This document shows positions 11,310 to 21,913 of a stretch of 64,000 nt of DNA, piece by piece. Origin of the DNA: Anthonomus grandis grandis (taxonomy: Eukaryota > Arthropoda > Insecta > Coleoptera > Curculionidae); NCBI RefSeq assembly GCF_022605725.1, contig NC_065563.1:10690518-10754517 (forward strand), given 5' to 3'. The first letter of the stretch is position 1. Each line of letters opens with the position of its first letter. A program made the translations under genes and the position numbers. A model generated the notes under the pieces. The model saw only the letters and a list, made by a program, of their open reading frames with translations. It was not told where the DNA came from and did no database searches.

Positions 11310-12702
11310 CAATGAACGGTGTAGATGAGTTAATTAATTAAAGCCCCTATGAAATAATATTCTTTAACTGCCCCTTAAAAGATGTAATCCTAGAGTCAAA
11401 AAAGCTTTGTCTGTCCTGACAGACCATTAGCACTTCGAGCCATTCGTGTAATTGGCTCATTAATACCATGCATAATTGGTATGGTGGAATAGGACTGAAA
11501 ATATTTCTGATTGTCTATTCTATCTGGAAGGCACCCTAAGCTTAAAAAGAAACAATAACTCGGGACAATCTATAGTAGCCTTTAAAACCTTATGCATAAA
11601 ACATAAGTCGAGTAATGTTCTTCGTGACTCTTATGTGGGTAAGTTCACGTTATCCCTGACCCACTGATAGTAATACTCCTGTCTCCTGTAACCACATCTA
11701 AAAGCAGCCACCCTTGAAAATTTATTTTGAGTTTTTTCAATCTGCTCAATGTAGCAGTTATATGACGGGGATCACACAATTGAGCCATACTCCAAGATGG
11801 GCCTAACTAGAGAGCAATAAAGTAATCTAAAAGTAAACAAAGACAAATCAGTTGTGGACCGTTGGATAAAACCCAGCATTTTCATTGCCCTACCAGTCAC
11901 CTGATTGATGTGACTTTTAAAAGACAACCTGGAGTCAATAAATATTCCTAAGTCAGAAACCTCTGTTTTAACACCAATTGCTACATTATTTATTTTATAA
12001 AGAAAAGCAATAGGGTCTCTTTGCTTAGAAAAAGTAATCTTATGGCACTTATTGATATTAAGGGCCATTCTATTCAAGTGGCACCAATCAAAGAACAAAT
12101 TAAGGTCTTTTTGCAGGAGCACAGCATCGGAAAGGGATGTGATAGGCCTAAATAGCTTCACATCATCAGCAAACATTAGCACACGACAATTTTCAAGTTT
12201 CCAAACTAAATCAATCAAAAAGAGGCAAAACAAAACAGGCCCTGTGGCACCAAAATTTCAGAGGAACATGTACCTCCAAGATTAACAATCTGGGTTCTAC
12301 CTCTGATGAATCCCGAGATCCACTGAAGAAGAGGCCCCACAATACCTAAAGCCCTAAGCTTCTGCAAGAGTACCCCATGGTTAACCCTATCAAAAGCCTT
12401 GGAAAAAACAGCACCAAATTAGCATCAGTAGATCTGCCTTTTATAAATTCAAATTGCTCAGGATTAAATAAAGATTGGTAAAAGGAAAGCTTTGGCAACT
12501 CAGATTGGTTACACACACGATAATTGGAAATTTCATTTCTAGTACCAGATTTAAAAATGGGTTTTAGAAAACTTGTCTTCCAGAGAATGGGATGAGAACC
12601 AGTACCTAGAGATTTGTTAAAAATGAACAGTATTGGTTTTGTAAGAACACAAACACATTTGCACAGTGGAAATGAACTTACACAAACCACGTTTGTACGC
12701 AT
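11310..12702 (-). mobile_element. LINE (Jockey/CR1-like) reverse transcriptase relic
   Basis: On the - strand, 12702-12346 reads WKTSFLKPIFKSGTRNEISNYR and EQFEFIKGRSTDANL (RT blocks 1-2). After broken sequence with NHGVLLQKL-type residues (about 12310-12400), 12233-11772 reads VLMFADDVKLF, LNINKCHKITFSK and LGIFIDSRLSFKSHI (the FADD catalytic block and thumb). Below 11772 further C-terminal RT sequence can be followed in changing frames to about 11320 (RCGYRRQEY, DKAFLTLGLHLL). Several frameshifts and stops are present. The domain order is that of LINE ORF2; endonuclease and 5' parts are absent, as expected for a 5'-truncated copy. Confidence 0.75.
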
Positions 12703-13321
12703 TTTTTGAAATGTTTTTATTACATAAACTACAATTGTTGATAACTGGTGCCATACACTTTCTAGTACTACTGGGATTTTTGTCCTTCATAAATCCAACC
12801 CCATGGTTTCAGTATCCGCACTCAGATTTAACTATTTTTACCAAATCAACGACATTAAAATTTGGATGTGAATATGAATAGACTATTTTGAATTAAAAAT
12901 GTGCATTGAAAATAGCAAAATTACGCAATTTCTTGCAGAGGTAGCGCTAATGTGGGTGTTTGTTTTTGTATATCATTAGTCATGAATATATTAATTACAT
13001 ATCTCTTATTATCATAAATTTGTTTTATTTTTATGTTTAAGTTATTAAACAGATAGATGTAGGATAGAGACAGATATTTATTCTTTGAATGCAACGTATG
13101 TACAATGTTTATTTTCTTGTTGACTGTATAAGCTTAGAAATAAATAGGTAGCTATTAAATATTTTTAAATTTTATATGGCGGTTTATGGATGTAAAATAC
13201 AGTGTACCGACACTGGTCTCAGAACTTCGGGACCTCCTTTTATTTCCCTGTTTACTAATAATTTTCCTTTTATCTAAATGAATATTGTTAAATGGTAATA
13301 AATATTGAAATTAAATTCCAG
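12703..13321. other. AT-rich non-coding sequence before the Clic exon
   Basis: No coding exon or element was recognised. It ends in a plausible 3' splice site (AAATTCCAG at 13313-13321). The missing N-terminal Clic exon was searched for here and upstream by its expected EIELIIK-type end and was not found. Confidence 0.5.
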
Positions 13322-13588
13322 GCCTCCACCATAGACGGTCGTCGCAAGGGCGCATGCCTCTTCTGCCAAGAATACTTCATGGAGCTCTACCTGCTGGCCG
13401 AGCTGAAAACGATCAGCCTCAAGGTGACCACTGTGGACATGCAAAAACCGCCGCCCGACTTCCGGACCAATTTCGAGGCGACCCCGCCCCCGATCCTCAT
13501 CGATCGCGGCATGGCCATCTTGGAGAACGAGAAAATCGAGCGCCATATCATGAAAACTGTACCAGGGGGTCATAATTTGTTCGTACAG
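13322..13588 (+). CDS. Clic: Clic exon: N-terminal thioredoxin-like domain
   Basis: This 89-codon exon starts at ASTIDGRRKGACLFCQEYF and ends at GHNLFVQ. It is bounded by AG at 13320-13321 and GT at 13589. It encodes most of the thioredoxin/glutaredoxin-like N-terminal domain of a chloride intracellular channel protein. The redox-site CLFC motif (C-x-x-C) is visible, followed by AELKTISLKVTTVDMQKPP and the PPPILI segment. CLIC proteins are soluble GST-fold proteins that can insert in membranes and form anion-permeable pores. The exon joins in phase 0 to 21563-21840. Codon use is GC-rich (for example CCGCCGCCCGAC), unlike the AT-rich transposons around it. The upstream exon with the first 20-25 residues was not found in the window. 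Confidence 0.93.
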
Positions 13589-13628
13589 GTTCGTATTGGA
13601 CTGTGCATAGATTAATAATTAATTCTTC

Positions 13629-14750
13629 TCAGATAAGAAACTCCCATAAGAACACTGAACGTCGATTGACTGTTGCGCCCTCTGAATGTCGAGGCGTAGT
13701 ACTAACAGGAAACGAAAATGAGTGTGACGCTCTAGCGGCAGGAAATGTAAAACGTGATTATGGGGCTAAATTTAAATTTTGGTATACTTTGACGTGCGCT
13801 TGAAATTAGTGGGAAATGTGTGGAAACTAGTACGCAAAAAGAAAAAGTGCTAAATTAGCACTTTTTTGTCTCCATATTAAACAAAGTCCTCCATTTATCA
13901 CTTTTTCTATCTGCGTACTATAACTTTTGAAATACCCGTATATTTCCTACTAGATACATCTGGGTTTCAGAAATGAAACAAAAAATATTCACAAAATGTA
14001 TTGCGATATTGTGAAAAGAGATTATAGCAAAAAAATGCACAAATTTCGTAAAACATTAAATAAAGTAAAAAATTCAACAATCTATAAACTTACAACTTAA
14101 TGAGGAACTTTGTTGTAAAGGGACAAAGTTTGTACAGTAAAATTAAACATTCTACTTAAGTCATCAGTAATATTATAACTAAATAACTATCAACAAAGTA
14201 GTAACAAAAGAGGCAATAATTCAAAATTATAGCAGCATACTTCTTAGATAGTAAACAACCATAAGAACCAATAAAACATTGAACCGTCGGCGTCGATTGA
14301 ATGTTGCGCCCTCTGAATGTCGAGGCGTAGTACTAACCGGAAACGAAAATGAGTGTGACGCCATAGCGGCAGGCAATGTAAAAAATGATTATAGCGCCAA
14401 ATTTGAATTTTGGTCTATTATGACGTGCGCTTGAAATGATAAAATAAAAAGATTAAGAAAAAAAATAAAAAAATATAAAGAGTCGTTCAAATGCCACAAT
14501 GTTTAAAAAATTAATTTAATTACAAACTTGTATGAAGAACAAAGTTTGCAAAGTAGAATTTATACTAAGAGTTGCAAAAGGTTATAGTAATTGTATAAAG
14601 GCAATAAAAATGTAATAAAATCAATGATTTACTAGTAATGTTCCTTAGTAAATATTATAAATTATATAATTATCAAGAAATTAGCAACGAAGAGGCAATA
14701 AGTTAAATATAAAATTTACACAAATATTTGCAGCTGGAAATATTAGTAAA
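13629..14750. repeat. imperfect tandem duplication of about 620 bp in the Clic intron
   Basis: A block at about 13629-13806 recurs at about 14246-14440. Both contain TTGCGCCCTCTGAATGTCGA, CGTAGTACTAACMGGAAACG and GACGTGCGCTTGAAAT. The part after it (about 14110-14245: CAAAGTTTGTACAGTA, AAAGAGGCAATAA) also recurs in more diverged form at about 14535-14700. So one unit of about 620 bp was duplicated in tandem. A small palindromic MITE (13829-13919) sits only in the first copy and must have arrived after the duplication. No coding function is evident. Confidence 0.7.
13829..13919. mobile_element. 91-bp palindromic MITE
   Basis: Inverted tips AGTACGCAAAAAGAAAAAGT (13829) and ACTTTTTCTATCTGCGTACT (ending 13919) match over about 21 bp. 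Inside there is a second perfect hairpin, AAAAAGTGCT-AAATT-AGCACTTTTT (13842-13866). It interrupts copy 1 of the local tandem duplication and is absent from copy 2. No coding capacity. Confidence 0.6.
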
Positions 14751-15160
14751 AAATTCATGGAGAGAGTAGCAACTTCTCTCGACCAGGAAAATTTTTAGCT
14801 TTTCTTAAAAATAAATATATTTGGGCCATTTCTATTATATTGAGGCCCAGAAAAGTGGGCCACCATAAAACATAAGACATATGTGAAAAAAACAACATGT
14901 TTGTTACAAAACTTTATTAAATGGCGGTTTTGACAACTAAAAATATGTACTTAAACGAAAAAAACACAAAAATATAAGATTTGTCAATATAAAATATGCC
15001 AAAAATCAAACAATCATTTATTTTTCTTGGTAAAAAAAGAACTACTAACTTTAGCGTAAATTTATATTGCTAAACTGAATTTCGAATTTTAGATATTCCT
15101 GTAAACGTTTTGTTTTACCCAAATGAGATGATGGTGGCGGTAAAATCATTTTAACGTCAT

Positions 15161-17551
15161 TTAACCCATTTGATCCTGAAACTATATTTTTCCGAATTTG
15201 TATATTTTTTCTTAAAAACGGTCAATAGAAGGTCCCATAAGTCGAGAAAAAATCATGATTTTTTTTTTCAATTTCCAGTTTTGGAAAAAACGGCGGTCCT
15301 TTTAAAAGGACGGTAGGATAAAGGGCTACTATTAGAAAAATAAGTAAAGACTTAAAAATATGTTTTTATATCTTACAAAATGCTTAGCAAAATACTTAAA
15401 ACTTAAACTTAAAAACTAATTTCTATGATAGTCCACAAAACAGTTTTTTGGGTGAAGACCAACTTCACATTTTTGGCACACAGCACATTTCCGCTGACTC
15501 TCGTGATATGTAACTAAATGATCTAGTCTATCGTAACGTGAGAATTGAAATGCAGTTTTTGGCAATTTCGAAGGTCCTCTCTTAGTTGTTTTCCTGTACG
15601 TTTCGAGCAGCTGTGTCCCTAGGTCCCTTCTAAAATGAAGTTGGTCAAGAGTACCACCATTATTCCTATGGAGTTGCCATGAGTTTTGTGAGGCCATGTC
15701 TACACAGTGGGAAAATAACGGAAAATACCACTTTTTACCTCGTACTGAAACTCTATATTGGCTTATGTTTTGGTCACTACGGTCTACACCTCCCATATTT
15801 TCGTTGTATGCCTTGATCAATTGAGGCTGATCTATATAAACATGCTTTTTTTCAGCGTGTGAAATTCGTTTGACCTTATTTACTGGCAAAACTGAACATG
15901 CATTAGTGGCTAAAGTAACAACGCTGTTGTCATTCTATTTGCATAATGCGATTTCATTATCGGGAACACCCCATTCAAATGTACCTCGTGTCTTTTACCT
16001 AGCAAACTGCCGCATTGCTAAATGGAGATTGTGGGATCCGGTTTTCACGTGCAGTACCAGTTGCCTTGATGTTCCTCAATTTTAGCTCCTTTAGAAGTGA
16101 CAAAGATGTGAAAAAATTGTCAAAAAATATGTAAAAGGGCTGGTAAGGCATTTTCTGTAAAACATTTGCATATTGGAGAACAACTGACGCTCCCAATCCC
16201 AGGTGTTTATATTTGTCCGGAATTGTTGTCGACGCACCTTGGTAGGGATCAAAATAAACAATGTATCCAAGGCGTAGGGTACCTATCCAAAATTTATACC
16301 CTCACCTTATAGGCTTGCCTCGAATAAATTGCTTAACGCTATGTCTCCCAAAATACGGTATCATGGCCTCATCAAGGCTGTGATTAGCTTCAACTGGGGC
16401 ATAATCAGAATTTTTTTTATTTAGGCTCTTGAAAAGAGAAAGCAGTTTAGAGTACTTGTCTTTTTTATCAAGGGAAGTATTATCATTGCAATGAAGATTA
16501 CTCATTATGAATTGAAATCTATCTCTGGAAATAGCGGCTAATATAAATTTATTCTGAGTATCGTTGCAATTTTGCCAATACACATGTCACCTTGGAACAG
16601 TTGTATATCCACTGACAAGTAACACCCCTATGAAGCAGTACATCTCGTCTGCAGTAACTTTACCAGGGCGGTTTTTTTGCTGTGCATAAATATTGGTAAA
16701 ATTGACAATTTCTCCTACCAAGTTCTCATCAAAGAACAGCTTGAAAATATTTCCAGGGGAACGATTGCTTTATGCAGTTTGAACTGATTGCCATTGCATA
16801 AACGTAGACTCTAAATCTTTATTGAGAGTATAGTCAAACGTCTTTATGTGTTTAGGTCGCCTTTCAACAAAAGTGGACAGTGGTAGATCGTCATCACTGT
16901 CCCAGTCGTCTTCACCTTCTACGTCAAATTCAATTTCCGCCGCGGCCCTTAGTTGCACTCCGGGTAAATTATTTGGTACTACTTCGTCTTCAGCCCCAGA
17001 AGCTTCATCGGTATCGCAGTTTTCGTTGGCATTTGTCGGGTGGAAAAATTGTTATGCCTGTAGGAATGTCCGACGTAGAGTCATTCTCCATTTCCTCTAA
17101 GATTTCTGCCATGGTTAGTGGCTTTTTCCAATACCTGTAAAAAACCACATAGTAGTATTATAATCTTACCGTCCTTTTAAAAGGATTCGTTTAATTGAAC
17201 GCTCCTGGATTGATCAAGAAGTGTGAAACATAACCACAAATATATAAAAAGGTCAGTATGTTATGTTATTTGTTAAAAACAATCAAAACAAAAACGAAAA
17301 AATAAACGAATTTTAACATATCTTACCTTGAGTCACTCATTGCAAAATCACTAGAAACACAGCGTGTTTTATTCGTCACTATCGATCCAAAAATTAACAA
17401 AATCCTAACGATCGCGATTGACCTTTTTATTTAAGATGTTAACTAAATATAATGTGACACTGGCGACATCTTCAAACCGTTAGCTGAATCAGAAAAATAC
17501 AGGTTTCTTTTTGAAATCCTTTTAAAAGGACGGTAGGCGTAAATGGGTTAT
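15161..17551 (-). mobile_element. piggyBac element inserted in the pogo transposase
   Basis: Left end TTAACCCATTTGATCC at 15161; right end, read on the - strand, (A)TAACCCATTTACGCCTAC from 17551. The tips share CCCATTT and are flanked by TTAA on the left and TTAT (one change) on the right, as expected from TTAA-specific insertion. Near both ends the motif CCTTTTAAAAGGA recurs (about 15298, 17168 and 17518) next to ACGGTAG or TACCGTC, probably subterminal transposase-binding sequence. The - strand transposase spans about 17113-15416. Confidence 0.8.
15416..17113 (-). pseudogene. piggyBac transposase, frameshifted
   Basis: ATG at 17113-17111 (MAEILEEMENDSTSD). The N-terminal acidic region continues at 16958-16770 (EGEDDWDSDDDLPLSTF). 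The core is at 16583-16302 (SRDRFQFIMSNLHCNDN; SLDEAMIPYFGRHSVKQFIRGKP, which carries a catalytic D), then 16196-15999 (FYIFFDNFFTSLSLLKEL with the second D and RNIKATGTARENRI). The end is at 15889-15416 (YNENMGGVDRSDQNISQYRV with the GGVDRSD block, and the final C-x2-C zinc-binding tail CAVCQKC...HPKNC). Order and motifs are those of DDE_Tnp_1_7 piggyBac transposases. At least three frame changes (near 16770-16600, 16300-16200 and 16000-15890) make it inactive. Confidence 0.85.
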
Positions 17552-19904
17552 CCTACATCAGTTTCCAAAGGATATACGAAGTGTCCGCTGAATTTTTTCC
17601 GACTTCCGCAAAAACTTTACTTCTACTTCATTGCTGGAACTTTCCAGATTTATCACTTTTCCAACATAGAATATATTATCATTTTTGGCACTAAATGACA
17701 CTAATACAAAGTCGACAGGTTTGGGATTTCGATCCAGTTCTTCAAATGCTGAAGGATCAGCCTCGGAAATCCAGTCTGTTGAATCCTGGTCAGAGTCGGC
17801 AAAAGATAAACTTCCATCTTCCTCAGACGAAAATGTATCATTGAAATCAACCTTCTTTTTTTTGCAAATAAATTCCGGGTGGCAGCTTTTTGTTTGTCAT
17901 CCTTGTGTTTTCTTTTTAATTTGTCTTTTTCAATTTTTTCCTGGTATTTTTTTTCAAACATATCTTTCTCAGGCGTATCAGTGGGAATGCAGCAGGTAAT
18001 TTTTCTACGTTGACTATTAGAAACCTTTCTCATTCCTGCTTTTGGGTATCCCTTAAATATATCTGGGCTTATAAACAATTTCAATTTTGGTGACTGATCA
18101 TTGGTAACTGTCTGAGCTACTTTAGATGATGTTGATAAAGTATTTTCATCTGTTGCTGCACAAAAAATCGTCATCCGTAAAGACTTTTCTGTCAAAAGAG
18201 TAAATTCCGGCCTTCTTGAAGCCTGATTTTATATTGGACGGGGTCATAAACCGTTCGAATGCTATTCCAACACAAGCAGCAATTTCGTAAATGGATAACG
18301 GATTACCCGGATGGTGCAAAAGCCAAGAGTCAACTGCAGAGTATTATAATTCGGCTTAAATGGCGCAAATAGTGATATGTCCAGTGGCTGCAGTCTATGA
18401 CTACAATGTGGTGGAAGTGTGACTGGAATGACTCCATTGTTCTTAGCCAAATTCAGAGTTTTAATCCCAAGGTGGCTCTCATGATTGTCCATGATTAAAA
18501 TAGTGGGATTTTCTTTGGACGACCCACTATAAGGACGGAAATAACTCGGAGTTCATCCAACCTAAAGTAGAAGCCAGTCCTAATGTTCCTGCCGGTGCCC
18601 CGTTTAACATAATTATGATTTTTAATTTTTTTTCTGGGGAATACCATTATTGGGGGCAGTGTATTACCAGTAGCACTTATTATGCAACATGTTGTAATCA
18701 AAACTCCTTGTTCTCCACTAGTACATTGACTTACTTGTTTGATGCCTTTCGACGACAGAACTTTTTTTGGTTTTTGAACAGTTGTTGTTCCAGTTTCGTC
18801 TAGGTTATAAATCCGTGTACCATCAGAAAACTGCTCTTTCAAGGTTGTCAAAAAATAAATTTACATTATGTTTGTTAAACGAAGTTGCTCTTGAAAGACT
18901 ACATCCTTCTGGTTGACGTATGCTTAATTCTTTTGCATGTCTTTTTAAAAAACCCTGTAACCAGTCGATACCATCAGATTTATTCTTATTCCAAGATAAC
19001 GAAATGTTTTTTTTATTAATTTGGGCCATCTCATATGCCAAACCACGGGTATCTTTTGTAGTTTTCCCATAGCACATTTTCGAACATTTAATAATGTAAT
19101 TGACTAAATCCTTCTCTTCCTCTTCATTAAAAACCAGGCGATGCTTATAATTGCTTTTCATTGAAACAATGTCATTGGGATTGGCTTTATTTTGTTCTTT
19201 TTTAACATACCTTTGCAACGTTTGAAACGATAAATTATTTTCTTCTTTAAAGGTTCTTTTTTGGCTCTTTCTTGTTCGTCCTCTTGACATCTGCAAAGGT
19301 AAAACAATATACTAGCAGTAGTACACACTAGGTTATACACTACTACATTCTGGGCCACCATGAGAGAGTGTCTCAAAATAAATTGTCTTATGTTGGCCCA
19401 TTTGTATATTTAGGATAAAATATTATTATTATACAGTAAAACTAAAGTTGTCTTTTAAAAGTTAAATTTAAAAATTAGCTCAAAGGTCAATTTACAAATG
19501 CATATAACTGTCTTACCTTTAGGGTTTATAAATCACTCAAAAAAAAATTAATCAAAACAATACATGAAAAAAAAATCGACCTCGCCACGTGCACTTTCCA
19601 TAAAATCTAGAAGACGACTGATCCAGCGGCGCGAAAAAATGTATATTCAGGTCATGCGCTTACAGAATAGTATATTGTGCGACCGATAGATAGCTATCGC
19701 GTAAACAACTGGAAATATAAAGATGTCTCATCCTTGCCCATGTCTCATAGTGGCCCACCCTACCCTACACCAATTAATAAATTGCTGGTATAGTCTCCAT
19801 TGATTCGGGTCAAAAAATTGAAGATGTAAAAGCTGGCAAGTTGTACATGAAATAATAAAAGATAGTAAAAGACACTATACATCTGTAAATGAAACATGTA
19901 ATGT

Positions 19905-20330
19905 TTAACACATTATTTTAAGAGTTAACTCTTTTATAGTGCCTATATTAGTACTATCTTGATCACAAATAGTTGCACAGACCTTCATCCTAATTGAGTG
20001 CAAGCCTTTAATGCGGTTAATTATAAGATTTTTTACAACCTCCGTGAATACAAGAGCATGATATGCTTGCTTGGAGTTTTTACTCCTAGAACCTAAGTCT
20101 TTAAACCCTGAAATTAATTGTCTAGATTTTTCATGGCAATTGAGAGCCAATGAATTCTTTACTTACTTCATTAAGATTTTCTTCTAGAAACTTTCTATCA
20201 ATATAAAGAGACATTAAAGAAGCAATATACAGTCTTTGATTTTTCAAAAGTAACCACAGTTTAGATAACTTGCTCATGGTGGATTTATGGACATTATACA
20301 TTGCTTTGTATAACAACAATTTCCTGTTAA
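19905..20330 (-). mobile_element. P-element-like (THAP9-like) transposase relic
   Basis: Two pieces on the - strand. 20319-20131 is helical and basic (KAMYNVHKSTMSKLSKLWLL, RQKFLEEN-like). 20150-19905 reads GFKDLGSRSKNSKQAYHALV and KVCATICDQDSTNIGTIKEL. The second piece matches the layout of the RNase H-like region of P-element/THAP9 transposases, where a conserved CDQ-x-x-N motif carries a catalytic D. There is no THAP finger or GTP-binding part here. I am fairly but not fully sure of the family. Confidence 0.5.
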
Positions 20331-20563
20331 GGAGTTAAGCTATCTTGTGAAAAACCAGCATAAGTAAGAATGCTTTTTCTATTCCCTCGCGAATCAAGTT
20401 TTATGGGAAGGTGTGTACCTATAGACAGTTTTAGACCGGTGTTGACGCTTATCAATGTTATTGCGCTCCTTTACTAACTTCGATCTGTCGTTTGTCATTA
20501 ATGCCAATTATATATCTGGTTGTTAATTATATATATCTCAATAATTATATTATCTGGGCCAGC

Positions 20564-21475
20564 CACGAACTTAATACATATACCTGGACTGCTAATGCAT
20601 GTGGCCACGATACCCAAAAGGCCAAAAATGACCACTGTCTGGTGGCCGCCATTTTTATAGTGGTTGTGTATTTTCGATGTTGGTCAGTCTGAACATTTTC
20701 AGTGTTGCCAACAAAGTGTTTCGTGATTTGTAAACGACGCTTGGGTATATCGTCTGCAACAGGCGATATATCTTCCTCCTTATTTTTAATACGTGGATAA
20801 TGTATCACCATCCCTATTTAAACGTATTTGGTTCACTGTTTCTCAAAACCGAATTATTGTGAATTGTCTGTCTCTGTTTATGATAGAATAATATATAGAG
20901 TTCTTTATTTTTACTATATAAACCCTTGCTAATTACAAACTATAACATAAAATCATCTATATTTTGATTTTTATAGATGGTTGTACCTATTGATGTGGAA
21001 ACACTGTAGATAGAAAGTTTTTAACTGAATTTGTTAAGTAAATAGAAGCAAAAATTTAAATAAAGAACATGATTTTCATGGTATTAGGATTATAAGATTC
21101 AAGATTATCAGAATAATAAAACAAATATTTTAAATTTCATGCATCTATCTCAAGTTAATTGAAACTTTGTCTCATTTTAGGTGAGTAATACTTTCATAAA
21201 TTTTAACGAAATTTTTAAAGAAGTAGAAGAAAAATCACAGATCTAAGGCAACTCTCTTAAATTTTTAACTAAATGTAACTTTCTATTTTGTACTTGTAAA
21301 CATAACCTCTTAAAGAGTTAAATTCTGTTGTTTCCCCCACAGTTGGCACTACTGAAATTCGTCAGAGTGACCAACATTGAAAGACAACACAATCACGCAA
21401 AATGGCGGCCCCCTAGTAGTGGTCGTTTACTTTTCATTGAATTGGCAATCCAGGTACATTATTTATTAAGTTTGT
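20564..21475. mobile_element. MITE (CACGAACTTAATAAATA family) with an insertion in its middle
   Basis: The left half starts CACGAACTTAATACATATAC (20567) and runs to GGTGGCCGCCATTTTTATAG (about 20642). The right half, about 21397-21475, has AAAATGGCGGCC, CTAGTAGTGGTCGTTTACTT and ends ACATTATTTATTAAGTTTGT. Together they match the intact 136-bp copy at 57757-57892. The 700 bp between them (about 20690-21390) is AT-rich and begins near CAGTGTTGCCAACAAAG (20699); it may be another inserted element. Confidence 0.6.
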
Positions 21476-21562
21476 GGGGCCAGCATTGTTGATACCTGTT
21501 AAAATTCACATATGACAGTGAAAGCGAGACATAACCTATAAAGCCTTATTTTTATGGTATAG

Positions 21563-21840
21563 GACAAGGAGGTGGCGACCCTGATCGAAAATCTGTACAC
21601 GAAATTCAAAATGTACGTGACGAAGTACGAGTCGCCGGACACGAAGGAGGCGAGTCAGCCGCTGCTGTCCCACCTGGAGAGGATCAACGATTTCCTGGTG
21701 AAGCGGGGCACGCGGTTCTTAACGGGCGACACGATGTCGTGCTTCGACTGCGAACTGATGCCCCGCCTCCAGCACATCAGGATCGGGGCGAAAGCGTTTA
21801 GGAAGTTCGAGATTCCCACCCGGTTTTCCGGGTTATGGAG
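21563..21840 (+). CDS. Clic: Clic exon: linker and C-terminal helical domain
   Basis: Bounded by AG at 21561-21562 and GT at 21841-21842. It reads DKEVATLIENLYTKFKMYV..., then LLSHLERINDFLVKRGTRFL, then TGDTMSCFDCELMPRLQHIR, and ends in the first two bases of the R of LWR. This is the start of the all-alpha GST C-like domain of CLIC proteins; FLTGDTMSCFDCELMPRLQH is the strongly conserved segment. The exon is GC-rich and has no disruption. It continues the frame of 13322-13588 exactly and leaves AG to be completed by the G at 27928. Confidence 0.93.
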
Positions 21841-21913
21841 GTAAGATTTTGTGTTTTGTTTTGATAACGTTTGGCAACATTGGCGAATCATACGTCACAG
21901 GAAGAATACAAAT

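Larger units (their letters stand above)
15060..19296 (-). pseudogene. pogo/CENP-B-type transposase, frameshifted and interrupted
   Basis: N-terminal piece 19296-18823 (probable ATG at 19290): a psq-type helix-turn-helix (LSFQTLQRYVKKEQ), then a CENP-B-type HTH with YGKTTKDTRGLAYEMAQ and WLQGFLKRHAKELSIRQPEG. Catalytic core in pieces: 18851-18495 has IYNLDETGTTTVQKPKKV (first D) and LITTCCIISATGN; 18492-18262 has MDNHESHLG (second D) and PPHCSHRLQPLDISLFAPFK (third D). The tail 18195-17555 is lysine-rich and ends with FVLVSFSAKNDNIFYVGKVI. The last residues (DVKMILPPPSSHLGKTKR) are found beyond the piggyBac insertion at 15158-15060, ending in a stop. Frameshifts occur near 18830, 18490, 18230, 17830 and 17580, so it is dead. 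The DDE triad and tail class it with pogo/Tigger-jerky transposases. Confidence 0.8.
14863..19761 (-). mobile_element. pogo-type DNA transposon split by a piggyBac insertion
   Basis: Inverted tips are suggested by GTGGGCCACCATAAAACATA (left, about 14872) and, read on the - strand, GTGGGCCACTATGAGACAT (right, about 19755-19737). The transposase lies on the - strand from 19290 to about 17555, is then interrupted by the piggyBac element 15161-17551, and resumes at 15164-15060. Removing the insertion and one TTAA copy rejoins the frame. The element sits in the Clic intron, antisense to the gene. Exact tips and a TA duplication could not be fixed. Confidence 0.7.

Noticed and set aside
12666..12881. 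71-codon + strand frame before the Clic exon
   Set aside because: Low-complexity hydrophobic text starting antisense to a LINE relic; does not end in a Clic-compatible donor.
13274..13615. Additional frames on both strands over the first Clic exon
   Set aside because: They are readings of the same GC-rich exon in other frames; only the CLIC frame has family motifs and splice sites.
16846..17140. Two + strand frames (serine-rich and basic)
   Set aside because: Antisense to the piggyBac N-terminal region; no family resemblance.
20545..20811. Overlapping frames on both strands
   Set aside because: They read through the MITE half-copy; no protein family resemblance.
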